Assembly (NCBI RefSeq): GCF_000467125.1
Contig: NZ_BATJ01000002.1
Location: 1-64,000 of the forward strand
Reading direction: 5' to 3'
Length of the DNA: 64,000 nucleotides
Source of the DNA: Vibrio proteolyticus NBRC 13287
Lineage (GTDB): Bacteria; Pseudomonadota; Gammaproteobacteria; Enterobacterales; Vibrionaceae
How positions within the stretch are numbered: the first letter of the stretch is position 1; each line of letters starts with the position of its first letter. Under the pieces are notes generated by a model. The model saw nothing but the letters and a program-made list of their open reading frames with translations. It did no database searches and was not told the origin of the DNA. Made by a program: the position numbers and the translations under genes. Of the stretch, positions 1 through 9,528 are shown piece by piece.

Positions 1-257
1 GCGACGTTTTCCCAACGCATCTCTCAAGTGCGGAGCGCATCATAGCAAACTCGCCCAAGCTGTAAAGAGTTTTCTTATGTTTTTGAATTGAATGCTGTCT
101 TTTTGGGCAAAGATGACAGTTATTACCCATTTGATGCTGATAATCCCGAGAAAGTGACACTCATAACACTTTCTTTTCTAAGATTTACATTCCTTGACGT
201 TCAAATACACTTCGAGTGATTACAATAGATCTCAGTGATAGTTACAGAAGCAAATGT
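1..257. other. Upstream region of the RND efflux operon
   Basis: Noncoding stretch before the first gene. I see no regulator gene and no terminator. An A/T-rich segment around 150-240 probably carries the promoter of the efflux operon, but no -35/-10 pair with good spacing stands out. A GTG at 216 could extend the following ORF by 14 codons; it is rejected because the downstream ATG at 258 gives a proper signal peptide. Confidence 0.4.
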
Positions 258-1316
258 ATGAACAACAAAACAATTATCGGGGCTCTGCTGCTGGCAATGT
301 CATTCAGTGCTCCTTCTGTCTCCGCTAACGGACCGGGGCGCTCGCCGGCCGTCACGGTGATTACCGAACTGGTTCAGACCCATAAAGTTTCTCAATCTCT
401 TTCTCTGGTGGGCAAGCTCGAAGCCGAAGAGTCGGTCATGATTTCGTCAGAGGTGTCTGGCAAGGTGGACAAAATTGCCGTGAGCGCCAATCAGGAAGTG
501 ACGAAAGACCAGCTACTGATTCGCCTTGATGACGATAAAGCCAAAGCGGCTCTGACTGAAGCCGAAGCTTATCTGAAAGATGAGCAGCGCAAACTGCGTG
601 AATTTGAACGTCTGGTGAAGCGCAACGCGATCACACAGACGGAAATTGATGCTCAAAAGTCGAGCGTAACAATCGCGCAGGCGCGGCTGGATGCCGCAAA
701 AGCCAATTTGAAAGACATGCACATCAGTGCGCCATTTGACGGTACGGTGGGGTTTATTGACTTCAGCCGTGGTCGATTGGTCAGTGCCGGTGATGATTTA
801 CTGACCTTGGATGATCTTTCTGTGATGCAACTGGACTTGCAGATCCCAGAGCGTTATCTGGCGATGATCAGCAAAGGCATGCTCGTCAAAGCCAAGACCG
901 CCGCTTGGGGCGAACGGACATTTGAAGGGGAAGTGGTGGGCGTTGATTCACGCATCAACCGTGAAACGCTCAATCTGCGTGTGCGAATCCATTTTGATAA
1001 CAGCGAGCGCCGCCTTAAGCCCGGCATGCTGATGTCGGCGAGCATGGCGTTTCCGGCGATCGAAGCGCCGATCATTCCGGTTCAGGCGTTGGAGTATTCC
1101 GGCACCAAACGTTACGTCTATGTGATTGGCGACGATAACAAAGCGGTCCGTACCGAAGTCTTCCTTGGTGCGCGGATTGACAATCAGGTGGTGATTGAAA
1201 AGGGATTGGCCATCGGTCAGAAGATTGTAGTACAGGGCATCGTTAATATGCGTGACGGGGTGACTGTCAGTGAACTGGGTAGCGATGGCAAACCTAAGCA
1301 GAAGGATAACGGCTGA
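258..1316 (+). CDS. RND efflux pump periplasmic adaptor (membrane fusion protein)
   Basis: A 352-residue periplasmic adaptor that links an inner-membrane RND pump to an outer-membrane channel. Residues 1 to about 23 form a signal peptide with a hydrophobic core ending in VSA. There is no lipobox cysteine, so the protein is probably anchored by partner contacts or an uncleaved helix. The middle shows the typical order: first half of a biotinyl/lipoyl domain (about 55-90), alpha-hairpin coiled coil rich in Glu/Lys/Ala (about 95-150), second lipoyl half with SAPFDG, then beta-barrel and membrane-proximal domains. ATG 258 is preferred over an upstream GTG because it starts the signal peptide directly. 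The stop overlaps the start of the next gene (TGATG), which indicates translational coupling. Substrate unknown. Confidence 0.93.
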   Translation: MNNKTIIGALLLAMSFSAPSVSANGPGRSPAVTVITELVQTHKVSQSLSLVGKLEAEESVMISSEVSGKVDKIAVSANQEVTKDQLLIRLDDDKAKAALTEAEAYLKDEQRKLREFERLVKRNAITQTEIDAQKSSVTIAQARLDAAKANLKDMHISAPFDGTVGFIDFSRGRLVSAGDDLLTLDDLSVMQLDLQIPERYLAMISKGMLVKAKTAAWGERTFEGEVVGVDSRINRETLNLRVRIHFDNSERRLKPGMLMSASMAFPAIEAPIIPVQALEYSGTKRYVYVIGDDNKAVRTEVFLGARIDNQVVIEKGLAIGQKIVVQGIVNMRDGVTVSELGSDGKPKQKDNG

Positions 1317-4300
1317 TGTGGTTATCGGATGTCTCTGTTAAGCGCCCGGTAGCGGCGGTGGTTCTGAGTCTGTTGCTGTGTGTGTTCGGTATCGTGTCGT
1401 TCAATAAACTGGCGGTACGGGAAATGCCGGACATTGAAAGTCCGGTGGTGTCGATTTCAACGCGCTATGAAGGCGCATCGGCCACCATCATCGAAAGCCA
1501 GATCACTTCGGTACTGGAAGACCAGCTGTCCGGGATCAGCGGAATTGATGAAATCACCTCAGTGACTCGCAACAGCATGTCGCGCATCACCATCACTTTT
1601 GAGCTCGGCTATGACCTCAACACCGGTGTCAGTGATGTACGTGACGCGGTTGCGCGCGCGCAACGTGCACTGCCGGATGAAGCCGATGACCCTCTGGTGT
1701 TTAAAAATAACGGCTCCGGTGAAGCGTCGCTCTACATCAACCTCAGTTCTTCCGAGATGGACCGCACCCAGTTGACCGATTATGTCGAACGGGTGCTGAT
1801 TGACCGATTCAGCCTGATCTCCGGGGTCAGTTCGGTGGATGTGTCCGGGGGACTCTACAAAGTCATGTATGTGCGCCTAAAACCCGAGTTGATGGCCGGA
1901 CGCGGCGTAACCACGTCAGACATCACATCGGCGCTGCGCAACGAAAATATTGAAAGCCCGGGGGGCGAAGTGCGCAACGATTCGATCGTGATGTCTGTGC
2001 GCACCGCCCGGGCCTACACTCAACCAGAAGACTTTGACTATCTGGTGGTCAAGCGTGCCAGCGATGGCAGTCCGGTCTATCTGAAAGACGTGGCCGATGT
2101 GTTTATCGGTGCTGAGAACGAAAACTCGACGTTTAAAAGCGATGGCGTGGTGAACGTCAGCATGGGGATCGTTCCACAATCTGATGCCAACCCGCTAGAA
2201 GTGGCAGACCGGGTGCATCAGGAAGTCGATAAAGTGCAGAAGTTCCTACCGGAAGGCACGCGCTTAGCGATCGATTACGACTCTACTGTGTTTATTGAGC
2301 GCTCGATCGCGGAAGTCTACAGTACGCTGTTTATCACTGGCGGCCTGGTGATTCTGGTGCTGTACATTTTTATCGGTCAGGCGCGGGCAACGCTGATCCC
2401 AGCGGTGACTGTACCAGTGTCACTGATTTCAGCCTTCATGGCGGCGTACTACTTTGGTTTTTCGATTAACCTCATTACCTTGATGGCGCTGATCCTGTCG
2501 ATAGGCTTGGTGGTGGACGACGCCATCGTGGTGGTCGAGAACATTTATCACCATATTGAGCGGGGCGAAAAGCCGCTGCTGGCCGCGTATAAAGGTACGC
2601 GTGAAGTGGGGTTTGCGGTGGTTGCTACCACTCTGGTTCTGGTGATGGTGTTCCTGCCGATCTCCTTTATGGATGGCATGGTTGGCTTGCTGTTCACCGA
2701 GTTTTCCGTCTTGCTGGCCATGGCGGTGATTTTTTCCTCATTGATCGCGCTGACCCTGACCCCGGTGCTGGGAAGTAAAATTCTTCAGGCCAACGTGAAA
2801 CCGAACCGTTTCAACCAGGTGGTCGATCGCCTGTTTGCTCGTCTGGAGTCTGGCTATCGCTCACTACTGAAACGCGCCCTGCAATGGAAATGGGCGGCAC
2901 CAGTTGTGATCCTGGCCTGTATTGGCGGCAGCTATCTGTTGATGGATCGGGTGCCGGCTCAGCTCACTCCGTCGGAAGATCGTGGAGTGGTGTTTGCTTT
3001 CGTCCGCGGCGCCGATGCGACCAGTTATAACCGGATGTCGGCCAATATGGACTTGGTCGAAGAACGTCTGATGCCACTGCTGGGGCAAGGGTTTCTTAAG
3101 TCGTTCAGCATTCAGTCACCAGCGTTTGGCGGAAATGCGGGCGATCAGACCGGCTTTGTGATCATGATACTGGAGGATTGGAACGACCGGACGGTGACGG
3201 CGCAGCAGGCGCTCGGGCAGGTGCGAAAAGCGCTGGCGGGTATTCCGGACGTTCGGGTGTTTCCGTTTATGCCGGGATTTCGCGGCGGCTCTAGTGAGCC
3301 AGTGCAATTTGTGCTCGGTGGTTCGGATTACGCTGAGCTGAAAAAATGGGCTGAAATCCTTGAACTGGAAGCGGAAAATTCGCCTTTCATGGAAGGGGCG
3401 GACATAGATTATTCAGAGAAGACACCGGAGCTGGTGGTGAGCGTCGATCGCCAACGCGCAGCAGAGCTTGGTATCAGTGTGGCGGATATTTCGGATACCC
3501 TGGAAATCATGTTGGGCGGCAAAAGTGAAACCACTTATGTTGAGCGGGGGGAAGAGTATGATGTGTACCTGCGCGGCGATGAGAACAGCTTTAACAACGC
3601 GGCGGATCTGAGTCAGATCTACATGCGCACCGCATCCGGCGATCTGGTTACGTTGGATACGGTGACCAAAATTGAAGAGGTGGCGTCGTCGATAAAGTTG
3701 TCGCATTACAATAAGCAGAAAGCAATTACCGTGACCGCCAACCTGTCCAACGGTTACACGCTGGGTCAGGCGCTGGATTTCCTCGACGCGAAAGCCATCG
3801 AAATGCTGCCGAGTGATATCTCGGTGAGCTACTCCGGTGAATCGAAGGACTTTAGAGAGAACCAGTCGAGTGTCGCGGTGGTGTTTGCACTGGCGTTGCT
3901 GGTGGCGTACCTGGTACTGGCGGCTCAGTTTGAGAGCTTTATCAACCCGCTGGTGGTGATGTTCACGGTGCCAATGGGGGTGTTTGGTGGGTTCCTTGGC
4001 CTATTTGTCATGGGGCAGGGGATGAACATCTACAGTCAGATCGGTATGATCATGCTGATCGGGATGGTGACCAAAAACGGCATCCTGATCGTGGAGTTTG
4101 CTAACCAGTTACGTGACCGGGGTATCGAGTTCGAAAAAGCCATCATTGATGCGGCGTCACGCCGTCTGCGTCCGATTTTGATGACCGCTTTTACCACTCT
4201 GGCTGGCTCGGTCCCGTTAATCTTATCCAGTGGGGCCGGTTATGAAAGCCGGGTAGCGGTGGGTACGGTGATCTTCTTCGGCATGGGATTTGCCACTCTG

Positions 4301-4426
4301 GTAACGCTGTTTGTGATTCCGTCGATGTACCGTTTGATTTCGGCCTCAACACAAGCGCCAGGCCATGTGGAAGCGGAGCTGAATAAAGAGCTGAGTCACG
4401 ATGTGAAAACCCGCAGCATTCATTAA
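1316..4426 (+). CDS. RND-family multidrug efflux transporter, inner membrane
   Basis: A 1036-residue proton-driven RND pump of the HAE1 type (AcrB/MexF superfamily). It begins with the usual short cytoplasmic segment and TM1, followed by a large periplasmic porter domain. TM4 carries the GLVVDDAIVVVEN block with the paired aspartates of the proton relay at about residues 401-402. A second periplasmic loop and TM7-TM12 follow, including the conserved KNGILIVEFAN segment near the end. Length is normal for the family. It overlaps the adaptor gene by one base, so the two proteins are made together. No outer-membrane TolC-type gene is linked, so a chromosomal TolC elsewhere is likely used. Vibrio species carry several such Vex pumps; which one this is cannot be told here. 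Confidence 0.94.
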   Translation: MWLSDVSVKRPVAAVVLSLLLCVFGIVSFNKLAVREMPDIESPVVSISTRYEGASATIIESQITSVLEDQLSGISGIDEITSVTRNSMSRITITFELGYDLNTGVSDVRDAVARAQRALPDEADDPLVFKNNGSGEASLYINLSSSEMDRTQLTDYVERVLIDRFSLISGVSSVDVSGGLYKVMYVRLKPELMAGRGVTTSDITSALRNENIESPGGEVRNDSIVMSVRTARAYTQPEDFDYLVVKRASDGSPVYLKDVADVFIGAENENSTFKSDGVVNVSMGIVPQSDANPLEVADRVHQEVDKVQKFLPEGTRLAIDYDSTVFIERSIAEVYSTLFITGGLVILVLYIFIGQARATLIPAVTVPVSLISAFMAAYYFGFSINLITLMALILSIGLVVDDAIVVVENIYHHIERGEKPLLAAYKGTREVGFAVVATTLVLVMVFLPISFMDGMVGLLFTEFSVLLAMAVIFSSLIALTLTPVLGSKILQANVKPNRFNQVVDRLFARLESGYRSLLKRALQWKWAAPVVILACIGGSYLLMDRVPAQLTPSEDRGVVFAFVRGADATSYNRMSANMDLVEERLMPLLGQGFLKSFSIQSPAFGGNAGDQTGFVIMILEDWNDRTVTAQQALGQVRKALAGIPDVRVFPFMPGFRGGSSEPVQFVLGGSDYAELKKWAEILELEAENSPFMEGADIDYSEKTPELVVSVDRQRAAELGISVADISDTLEIMLGGKSETTYVERGEEYDVYLRGDENSFNNAADLSQIYMRTASGDLVTLDTVTKIEEVASSIKLSHYNKQKAITVTANLSNGYTLGQALDFLDAKAIEMLPSDISVSYSGESKDFRENQSSVAVVFALALLVAYLVLAAQFESFINPLVVMFTVPMGVFGGFLGLFVMGQGMNIYSQIGMIMLIGMVTKNGILIVEFANQLRDRGIEFEKAIIDAASRRLRPILMTAFTTLAGSVPLILSSGAGYESRVAVGTVIFFGMGFATLVTLFVIPSMYRLISASTQAPGHVEAELNKELSHDVKTRSIH

Positions 4427-4438
4427 GCGGGATGTGAA

Positions 4439-4464
4439 CAGGGCGCCAGTTGGCGCCCTGTTTT
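4439..4464 (+). terminator. Rho-independent terminator of the RND operon
   Basis: Perfect 9-bp stem (4439-4447 with 4452-4460, cagggcgcc/ggcgccctg), loop agtt, followed by TTTT. It lies 12 bases after the pump stop codon. Confidence 0.9.
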
Positions 4465-4474
4465 ATTTCCTGAA

Positions 4475-5074
4475 TTAACTGTAAGTGACGCTATAGCGGG
4501 TCGGTTTGTGGTTCATGGCCAACACCAGATTGAGTGCAATGGCGCCCAGAATAGACAAACCAATGGTCTCTGGCGTGACGAAGAAGCAGGAGGCGATCAG
4601 GATCATCGCGTCGATCACCATCTGGCTTTTGCCGACCGAAACACCGAACTTATCTTGTATAAACAGGCACAGGACGTTAAAACCACCAAGACTGGAGCGG
4701 TGGCGAAACAAGATCAGCATGCCCAGCCCCATCAGTAGACCACCGGCAATGGCGCAGTAGAGCTCGTTAATCCGCTCAAGCGAAATCACCAGATACAGAT
4801 GATCGGCAAAAATCGATACCAACGCGCCTGACATCGCACTGTTGATCGCAAAACGGGCGCCGAAACGTTTCCAGGCCAGCAGGTAAAACGGGCTGTTGGC
4901 GAGAAAATACAGAGTGCCGAATGTCCAAGGAACAAATTGACTGACAAGCAGTGCCAGCCCCGTCGTGCCGCCTGTTAGCAGCTGAGCTTGTTGGAGAAAA
5001 AAGACCCCCTGAGCCACCAAAAAGGTACCAGTCAGGATGGCTATCCAGTCTTCTTTGCGGGAATGTTTTTCCAT
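4475..5074 (-). CDS. YitT family membrane protein
   Basis: About 199 residues, five to six hydrophobic segments, with the YitT/DUF161 signature pieces LLTGGTTGLALLVS near the N terminus and RHRSSLGGFNVLCLF in the middle. It lacks the C-terminal DUF2179 domain present in many Bacillus YitT proteins, as do most proteobacterial members. Function is unknown; the glycine-rich conserved loops suggest a transport role, but that is inference. The reading frame is open upstream to 5149, with an ATG at 5110 and a TTG at 5149. ATG 5074 is chosen because MEKHSRKEDW leads straight into the conserved first helix; no candidate has a convincing ribosome-binding site. It ends close to, and converges on, the efflux operon. 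Confidence 0.8.
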   Translation of the reverse strand: MEKHSRKEDWIAILTGTFLVAQGVFFLQQAQLLTGGTTGLALLVSQFVPWTFGTLYFLANSPFYLLAWKRFGARFAINSAMSGALVSIFADHLYLVISLERINELYCAIAGGLLMGLGMLILFRHRSSLGGFNVLCLFIQDKFGVSVGKSQMVIDAMILIASCFFVTPETIGLSILGAIALNLVLAMNHKPTRYSVTYS

Positions 5075-5302
5075 TAATTTATATACGACCTTATCAACAG
5101 AGGCGAGCATACTATTGAAAAGAGTGCGTTTTCGGTAGCTAGCGAGCAAAAATTAAGGTAAACCTATGTAATTATCGTTTTACAGGGTGTAAAGGATAAA
5201 ATTGACACTGGTTTGAGTGCACACAGGTCTTGTGCCAACATCATGACAAACCTTGTCAGCTATTATGAAAAAACTGCATGGCAAAAAATGTAATTTTCTC
5301 TT

Positions 5303-5361
5303 TATGAGCTAGATCAAATTATGTAGAATGCGCGCCATTAGCTTGATGCAAACGTTTGCGC
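5303..5361 (+). promoter_or_regulatory. glyA promoter region with PurR box
   Basis: A PurR operator is clear at 5346-5361: the 12-bp palindrome gcaaacgtttgc sits in a match to the E. coli consensus ACGCAAACGTTTNCNT. A likely -10 element TAGAAT lies at 5324-5329, so the box would overlap the start of transcription, as expected for repression by PurR with hypoxanthine or guanine. A weaker CRP-like sequence (TATGA, six bases, TCAAA; 8 of 10 matching) is at 5303-5318 over the poor -35 region; that one is only a suggestion. Confidence 0.75.
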
Positions 5362-5441
5362 AGCTATAAGTGCGTAGATTGTTAGGGTCAAAAGTCAGTT
5401 TTTTTGCAACTTTAAGTCTTAATCTGAGTCAGGAGATACAG

Positions 5442-6692
5442 ATGCTAAAGCGTGATATGAACATCGCTGATTACGATGCGGAACTGTTCGCAGCCATCCA
5501 GGAAGAAACACTTCGCCAGGAAGAACACATTGAACTGATCGCTTCTGAAAACTACACCAGTCCGCGTGTAATGGAAGCGCAAGGTTCTCAGCTAACCAAT
5601 AAATACGCGGAAGGTTACCCAGGCAAGCGTTACTACGGCGGTTGTGAGTATGTTGATAAAGCAGAAGCTCTGGCGATTGAGCGTGCATGTCAGCTGTTTA
5701 ACTGTGAATATGCGAACGTACAGCCACACTCTGGCTCCCAGGCTAACAGCGCGGTCTACATGGCTTTGCTGAATCCGGGCGACACCGTATTGGGTATGAG
5801 TCTGGCACACGGTGGACACCTGACTCACGGTTCTCCGGTTAACTTCTCGGGTAAGCACTACAACGTGATTCCTTACGGTATCGACGAAGCAGGTCAAATC
5901 AATTACGACGAGATGGAAGCGCTGGCACTGGAGCACAAACCTAAGATGATCATCGGTGGTTTCTCTGCCTACTCTCAAATCGTTGACTGGAAACGCATGC
6001 GTGAAATCGCAGATAAAGTTGACGCGTACCTGTTCGTGGATATGGCGCACGTTGCAGGCCTGATTGCGGCTGGCGTTTACCCGACGCCTGTGCCTCATGC
6101 ACACGTGGTAACGACGACGACGCACAAAACACTGGCGGGGCCACGCGGTGGTCTGATCCTGTCCAATGCTGGTGAAGACATGTACAAGAAACTGAACTCG
6201 GCGGTATTCCCGGGTGGCCAGGGTGGTCCTTTGATGCATGTTATCGCGGGTAAGGCCGTGGCGTTCAAAGAAGCGATGGAACCAGAATTCAAAGCGTACC
6301 AGGCTCGTGTCGTGCAAAATGCCAAAGCCATGGTGGCTCAGTTCCAGGAACGCGGTTACAAGATTGTGTCAAACGGTACTGAAAACCACTTGTTCCTGGT
6401 TGACCTGATTGATAAGAACATCACAGGTAAAGATGCAGACGCCGCGCTGGGCGCCGCGAACATCACGGTGAACAAGAACTCTGTGCCTAACGATCCACGT
6501 AGCCCGTTTGTCACGTCTGGTATCCGTGTTGGTACGCCGGCAATCACGCGCCGCGGGTTCACTGACGATGATGCCAAAGAACTGGCTAACTGGATGTGTG
6601 ATGTTCTAGATAACATTGATAACCCAGAAGTGATCGAAGCCACGAAAGCTAAAGTACTTGAGATCTGTCAGCGTTTGCCGGTTTACGCGTAA
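5442..6692 (+). CDS. glyA: Serine hydroxymethyltransferase
   Basis: A 416-residue cytosolic PLP enzyme converting serine plus tetrahydrofolate to glycine plus 5,10-methylene-THF, the main one-carbon source for purines, thymidylate and methionine. Key signatures are the N-terminal [14 protein letters not shown], the PHSGSQAN phosphate region and [14 protein letters not shown] with the Schiff-base lysine at about residue 229. Length matches E. coli GlyA. ATG 5442 is preceded by AGGAGATA at good spacing; an upstream in-frame start at 5370 would add a non-conserved segment and is rejected. Single-gene unit, with a PurR box in the promoter and a terminator after the stop, so it is likely coregulated with purine synthesis. 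Confidence 0.98.
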   Translation: MLKRDMNIADYDAELFAAIQEETLRQEEHIELIASENYTSPRVMEAQGSQLTNKYAEGYPGKRYYGGCEYVDKAEALAIERACQLFNCEYANVQPHSGSQANSAVYMALLNPGDTVLGMSLAHGGHLTHGSPVNFSGKHYNVIPYGIDEAGQINYDEMEALALEHKPKMIIGGFSAYSQIVDWKRMREIADKVDAYLFVDMAHVAGLIAAGVYPTPVPHAHVVTTTTHKTLAGPRGGLILSNAGEDMYKKLNSAVFPGGQGGPLMHVIAGKAVAFKEAMEPEFKAYQARVVQNAKAMVAQFQERGYKIVSNGTENHLFLVDLIDKNITGKDADAALGAANITVNKNSVPNDPRSPFVTSGIRVGTPAITRRGFTDDDAKELANWMCDVLDNIDNPEVIEATKAKVLEICQRLPVYA

Positions 6693-6707
6693 TCCGCAAT
6701 CGCATTT

Positions 6708-6736
6708 AAAAAGGCTCCATTACGGAGCCTTTTTTG
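6708..6736. terminator. Bidirectional terminator between glyA and the lipoprotein gene
   Basis: Stem 6711-6718 (aaggctcc) with 6724-6731 (ggagcctt), loop attac. A run of T follows on the plus strand and a run of A precedes, so it can terminate glyA and the convergent gene. Confidence 0.9.
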
Positions 6737-6778
6737 TGCGTGATGTCCACTCGCCAGCCTGAAACCGGCGTTGGAAGG

Positions 6779-7105
6779 TTATTTCGCAATGCTGAGCAAT
6801 GTGCCCGACTTACATTTGAACGAGTAGTATTTGCTGCTCTCGTTAAACTTGCCCAGACCTTCGCCATCGCAGTAATCGATGTTGATGTCACGCATGGTTT
6901 CCAAGGTACTTTCGCTGGTCAGCGCAAACTTAGAGCCGTCTGAACAGACGATGCGCACACGGCCATCATCACTGACTGAGTAGATGTCGACTTCGGTGTT
7001 GCAAAGTTCAAAAGAGGCTTCACGGTAGTTGTCTTGCTGAGTATTCGAGGCACAGCCGACAGTAAATGCCGCTGCGACCAGAGCAAAGATTCCGAGCTTT
7101 TTCAT
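6779..7105 (-). CDS. Small lipoprotein of unknown function
   Basis: 108 residues starting MKKLG, with a lipoprotein signal peptide whose lipobox ends VGC followed by ASN. The Ala/Ser at +2 and +3 do not give an inner-membrane retention signal, so outer-membrane anchoring is expected. The mature part has several cysteines (FELCNTE, RIVCSDG, DYCDG, FKCKSG), an even spacing that suggests disulfides in the periplasm. I do not recognise a named family. A TTG in the same frame at 7123 could add six residues but is rejected because the ATG begins the signal peptide. Convergent with glyA, sharing its terminator. Confidence 0.8.
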   Translation of the reverse strand: MKKLGIFALVAAAFTVGCASNTQQDNYREASFELCNTEVDIYSVSDDGRVRIVCSDGSKFALTSESTLETMRDINIDYCDGEGLGKFNESSKYYSFKCKSGTLLSIAK

Positions 7106-7258
7106 TGTGTTTTCCTTAGCCAAGTCTCAAAGGATGAGCGTGGTGTTTCTTATTGATTGTGGCTTAGCCTATATAACTCGGCTGCCAGATTCAAGCGACT
7201 ATAAAACATTTATCATACGAAGACAGTTCGTTTCAGTGAGGTGTTGTCAGGCCTGAAA

Positions 7259-7288
7259 CAAAAAAGCCGATGCAGAGCACCGGCTTTT
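7259..7288 (-). terminator. Terminator after lipA
   Basis: On the minus strand aaaagccg and cggctttt flank an 11-base loop and run into TTTTTTG. It follows the lipA stop codon by about 20 bases. Confidence 0.8.
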
Positions 7289-7308
7289 GAATTTTGAGAG
7301 GAGAGGCG

Positions 7309-8274
7309 TTACTTCACTTCCATCCCTTTGGCTTGCAGGTCTGCGTGGTAAGACGAACGCACAAACGGACCACATGCCGCGTGGGTAAAACCAAGCTCCA
7401 ACGCGATCTCTTTCAGCTCTTCGAACTCTGCTGGTGGTACGTAGCGTTCAACCGGCAGGTGGTGGCGACTTGGTGCGAGATACTGACCCAGTGTCAGCAT
7501 GGTCACGCCGTGGGCGCGCAGATCTTTCAATACTTCGACGATCTCTTCTTTGGTTTCACCAAGACCCATCATCAGGCCCGATTTGGTCGGAACCCCCGGG
7601 TGCTGTTCTTTGAATTTCTTCAGTAACTCAAGCGACCATTTGTAGTTCGCACCAGGGCGAGCTTTACGGTACAGACGCGGCGCCGTTTCCAGGTTATGGT
7701 TGAACACATCTGGCGGGTTGTCTTTCATCAGATCAAGCGCCACATCCATCCGACCACGGAAATCCGGGACCAGCGTTTCGATACGAATTTCTGGGTTCAG
7801 TGCGCGGATTTCGCGGTTGCAGTCCGCAAAGTGCTGAGCTCCGCCATCACGTAAGTCATCGCGATCGACAGAGGTGATCACCACGTATTTCAGTTTCATA
7901 TCTTTAATGGTTTGAGCCAGTTTGGTTGGCTCTTCCGCTTCCGGTGGAAGAGGGCGACCATGAGCAACATCGCAGAATGGGCAGCGGCGGGTACAGATCG
8001 CACCCAGAATCATAAAGGTCGCAGTACCGTGATTGAAACACTCAGCCAGGTTTGGACAGGAGGCTTCTTCACATACCGAGTGCAGGTTATTTTTGCGCAT
8101 CGCTGCTTTGATGTCCTGAATACGCTGGCTGTCTGCAGGCAGTTTGATTTTCATCCATTCCGGTTTGCGCAGCACTTCTTTTTGCTCCGCTGGCATGTTT
8201 TTAACAGGAATTAATGCCATTTTGTCGGCGTCACGGTACTTAACGCCTTTTTCCATTTGGATTGGTTTGCTCAT
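7309..8274 (-). CDS. lipA: Lipoyl synthase
   Basis: A 321-residue radical SAM enzyme that inserts two sulfur atoms into protein-bound octanoyl groups. The auxiliary cluster cysteines are C68, C73 and C79 ([12 protein letters not shown]); the radical SAM CxxxCxxC is C94, C98 and C101 (CTRRCPFC). The C-terminal RSSYHA motif near residues 306-311 supplies the serine ligand of the auxiliary cluster. Normal length. It starts inside the last codons of lipB (4-base overlap), so octanoyl transfer and sulfur insertion are translationally coupled. Confidence 0.98.
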   Translation of the reverse strand: MSKPIQMEKGVKYRDADKMALIPVKNMPAEQKEVLRKPEWMKIKLPADSQRIQDIKAAMRKNNLHSVCEEASCPNLAECFNHGTATFMILGAICTRRCPFCDVAHGRPLPPEAEEPTKLAQTIKDMKLKYVVITSVDRDDLRDGGAQHFADCNREIRALNPEIRIETLVPDFRGRMDVALDLMKDNPPDVFNHNLETAPRLYRKARPGANYKWSLELLKKFKEQHPGVPTKSGLMMGLGETKEEIVEVLKDLRAHGVTMLTLGQYLAPSRHHLPVERYVPPAEFEELKEIALELGFTHAACGPFVRSSYHADLQAKGMEVK

Positions 8275-8933
8275 GCTTTCTTACCTATTAAAGGTGCTTC
8301 TGTGCTGAAATCGACTTGTTTGTAGTCAAGCAACTTCACTAATTCTTCGACAAGTTGTTCTGCGACAACATTGACCTGATCAGGGCCGCCTAACTGGCTG
8401 ACCTGGGCCATTTCCATACCGGCATAACCACACGGATTAATGCGCATAAACGGCGACAAATCCATGTTGATGTTGAGCGCCAGACCATGGAAAGAGCAGC
8501 CACGGCGAATCCGCAGTCCGAGGGAGCAGATTTTTCTCCCGTCGACATACACACCCGGTGCATCGGGGCGGGCAGCTGATTCGATATTGTAAGCGTTCAG
8601 GGTATTGATGACGAGGTTCTCTATATGAGTAACGAGATCCCGCACGCCCATTTTTTTACGGCGTAGGTTAATCATGAAGTAAGCGACTAACTGACCCGGG
8701 CCATGGTAGGTAACCTGGCCACCGCGATCGCTTTGAATAACAGGAATATCACCCGTGTTCAGCAGGTGTTCGGCTTTACCGGCCTGGCCTTGAGTAAAGA
8801 CCGGGTTATGCTCCACCAGCCAGACTTCATCGTTGGTCTGCTCGGTGCGAGTATCGGTAAATTCATGCATAGCTTGCCACACCGGCTCGTAATCACGCTT
8901 ACCCAGCATTCTTACGACGAGCTGATTATCCAT
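8271..8933 (-). CDS. lipB: Octanoyl-[ACP]:protein N-octanoyltransferase
   Basis: A 220-residue enzyme that transfers octanoate from acyl carrier protein to lipoyl domains. It has the [12 protein letters not shown] motif at 70-81, the catalytic lysine at K134 (DGRKICSLG) and the acyl-thioester cysteine at C168 (RINPCGY). These positions are within one residue of the E. coli enzyme. Upstream of lipA with a 4-base overlap; ybeD lies about 180 bases further upstream on the same strand, separated by a terminator. Confidence 0.97.
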   Translation of the reverse strand: MDNQLVVRMLGKRDYEPVWQAMHEFTDTRTEQTNDEVWLVEHNPVFTQGQAGKAEHLLNTGDIPVIQSDRGGQVTYHGPGQLVAYFMINLRRKKMGVRDLVTHIENLVINTLNAYNIESAARPDAPGVYVDGRKICSLGLRIRRGCSFHGLALNINMDLSPFMRINPCGYAGMEMAQVSQLGGPDQVNVVAEQLVEELVKLLDYKQVDFSTEAPLIGKKA

Positions 8934-9059
8934 GTTGACTCCCGTCAGCGCTTAATAAAGTGTTTGGATTATAAACTTCTTCGCGTGCAGGGACTACACA
9001 CAAATAACAGTTTTTTAACCTCAAAAAACTTAATGTTTATTTATCTTGTTGATAAATAA

Positions 9060-9085
9060 AAAGAAAGCAGCAAAGTGCTGCTTTC
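9060..9085 (-). terminator. Terminator after ybeD
   Basis: Perfect 10-bp stem (9063-9072 with 9076-9085, gaaagcagca/tgctgctttc). On the minus strand it is followed by CTTTTTATTTAT. It separates ybeD from lipB, so lipBA probably has its own promoter. Confidence 0.85.
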
Positions 9086-9110
9086 AAAAAAAGTTTAATC
9101 AATCAAATAA

Positions 9111-9389
9111 TTACAGAACCATGCGCACGATTTCGATTTCGCCCAGCTCTTTGTAGAGGATTTCAACCTGTTCGATTGAGGTCGCGGTGATGTTCACCGA
9201 CACTGAGTGATAGTTGCCTTTTGCGCTTGGTTTCACGGTCGGGCTGTAATCACCTGGAGCATGGCGCTGAATCACTTCCAGAACCAGTTCAGGCAGTTCT
9301 GGCTTCGCATGGCCCATCACCTTGTAAGTAAACGAACAAGGGAACTCAAGCAAGTCTTTCAGTTTGGCGTCTGAGTTAATGGTTAGCAT
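9111..9389 (-). CDS. ybeD: YbeD / DUF493 family protein
   Basis: A 92-residue small alpha/beta protein of the DUF493 family, starting [18 protein letters not shown] and containing the family core FTYKVMG and EIEIVRMVL at the C terminus. The E. coli homologue sits in the same place between dacA and lipB and has been proposed to influence lipoate metabolism; the fold resembles ACT regulatory domains. The frame is open far upstream to 9557, but ATG 9389 has a GGAG about 9 bases upstream and matches the usual length. Confidence 0.9.
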   Translation of the reverse strand: MLTINSDAKLKDLLEFPCSFTYKVMGHAKPELPELVLEVIQRHAPGDYSPTVKPSAKGNYHSVSVNITATSIEQVEILYKELGEIEIVRMVL

Positions 9390-9486
9390 AAGGGACACTC
9401 CAAGTTGAGAATTCTGTCGGTGCGCAATAGTAATGACTATTGGACCATATCTCAAGTTTATATAAAGGGCGCGCGACAGACAAAAA

Positions 9487-9511
9487 GAAAGCCGCCTAGA
9501 TGGCGGCTTTC
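9487..9511 (-). terminator. Terminator after dacA
   Basis: Perfect 10-bp stem gaaagccgcc/ggcggctttc with loop tagat, followed on the minus strand by CTTTTTG. It lies just past the dacA stop. Confidence 0.88.
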
Positions 9512-9528
9512 GACAATCGAAGGGAGGA

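Noticed and set aside
216..257. N-terminal extension of the RND adaptor from a GTG
   Set aside because: It would put 14 non-hydrophobic residues before a good signal peptide.
5075..5441. Glycine riboswitch before glyA
   Set aside because: No tandem aptamer pattern is visible, and the clear PurR box explains regulation. In Vibrio the known glycine riboswitch is before the gcv genes.
5592..6317. 241-residue ORF antisense to glyA
   Set aside because: Shadow frame of glyA with no recognisable domain.
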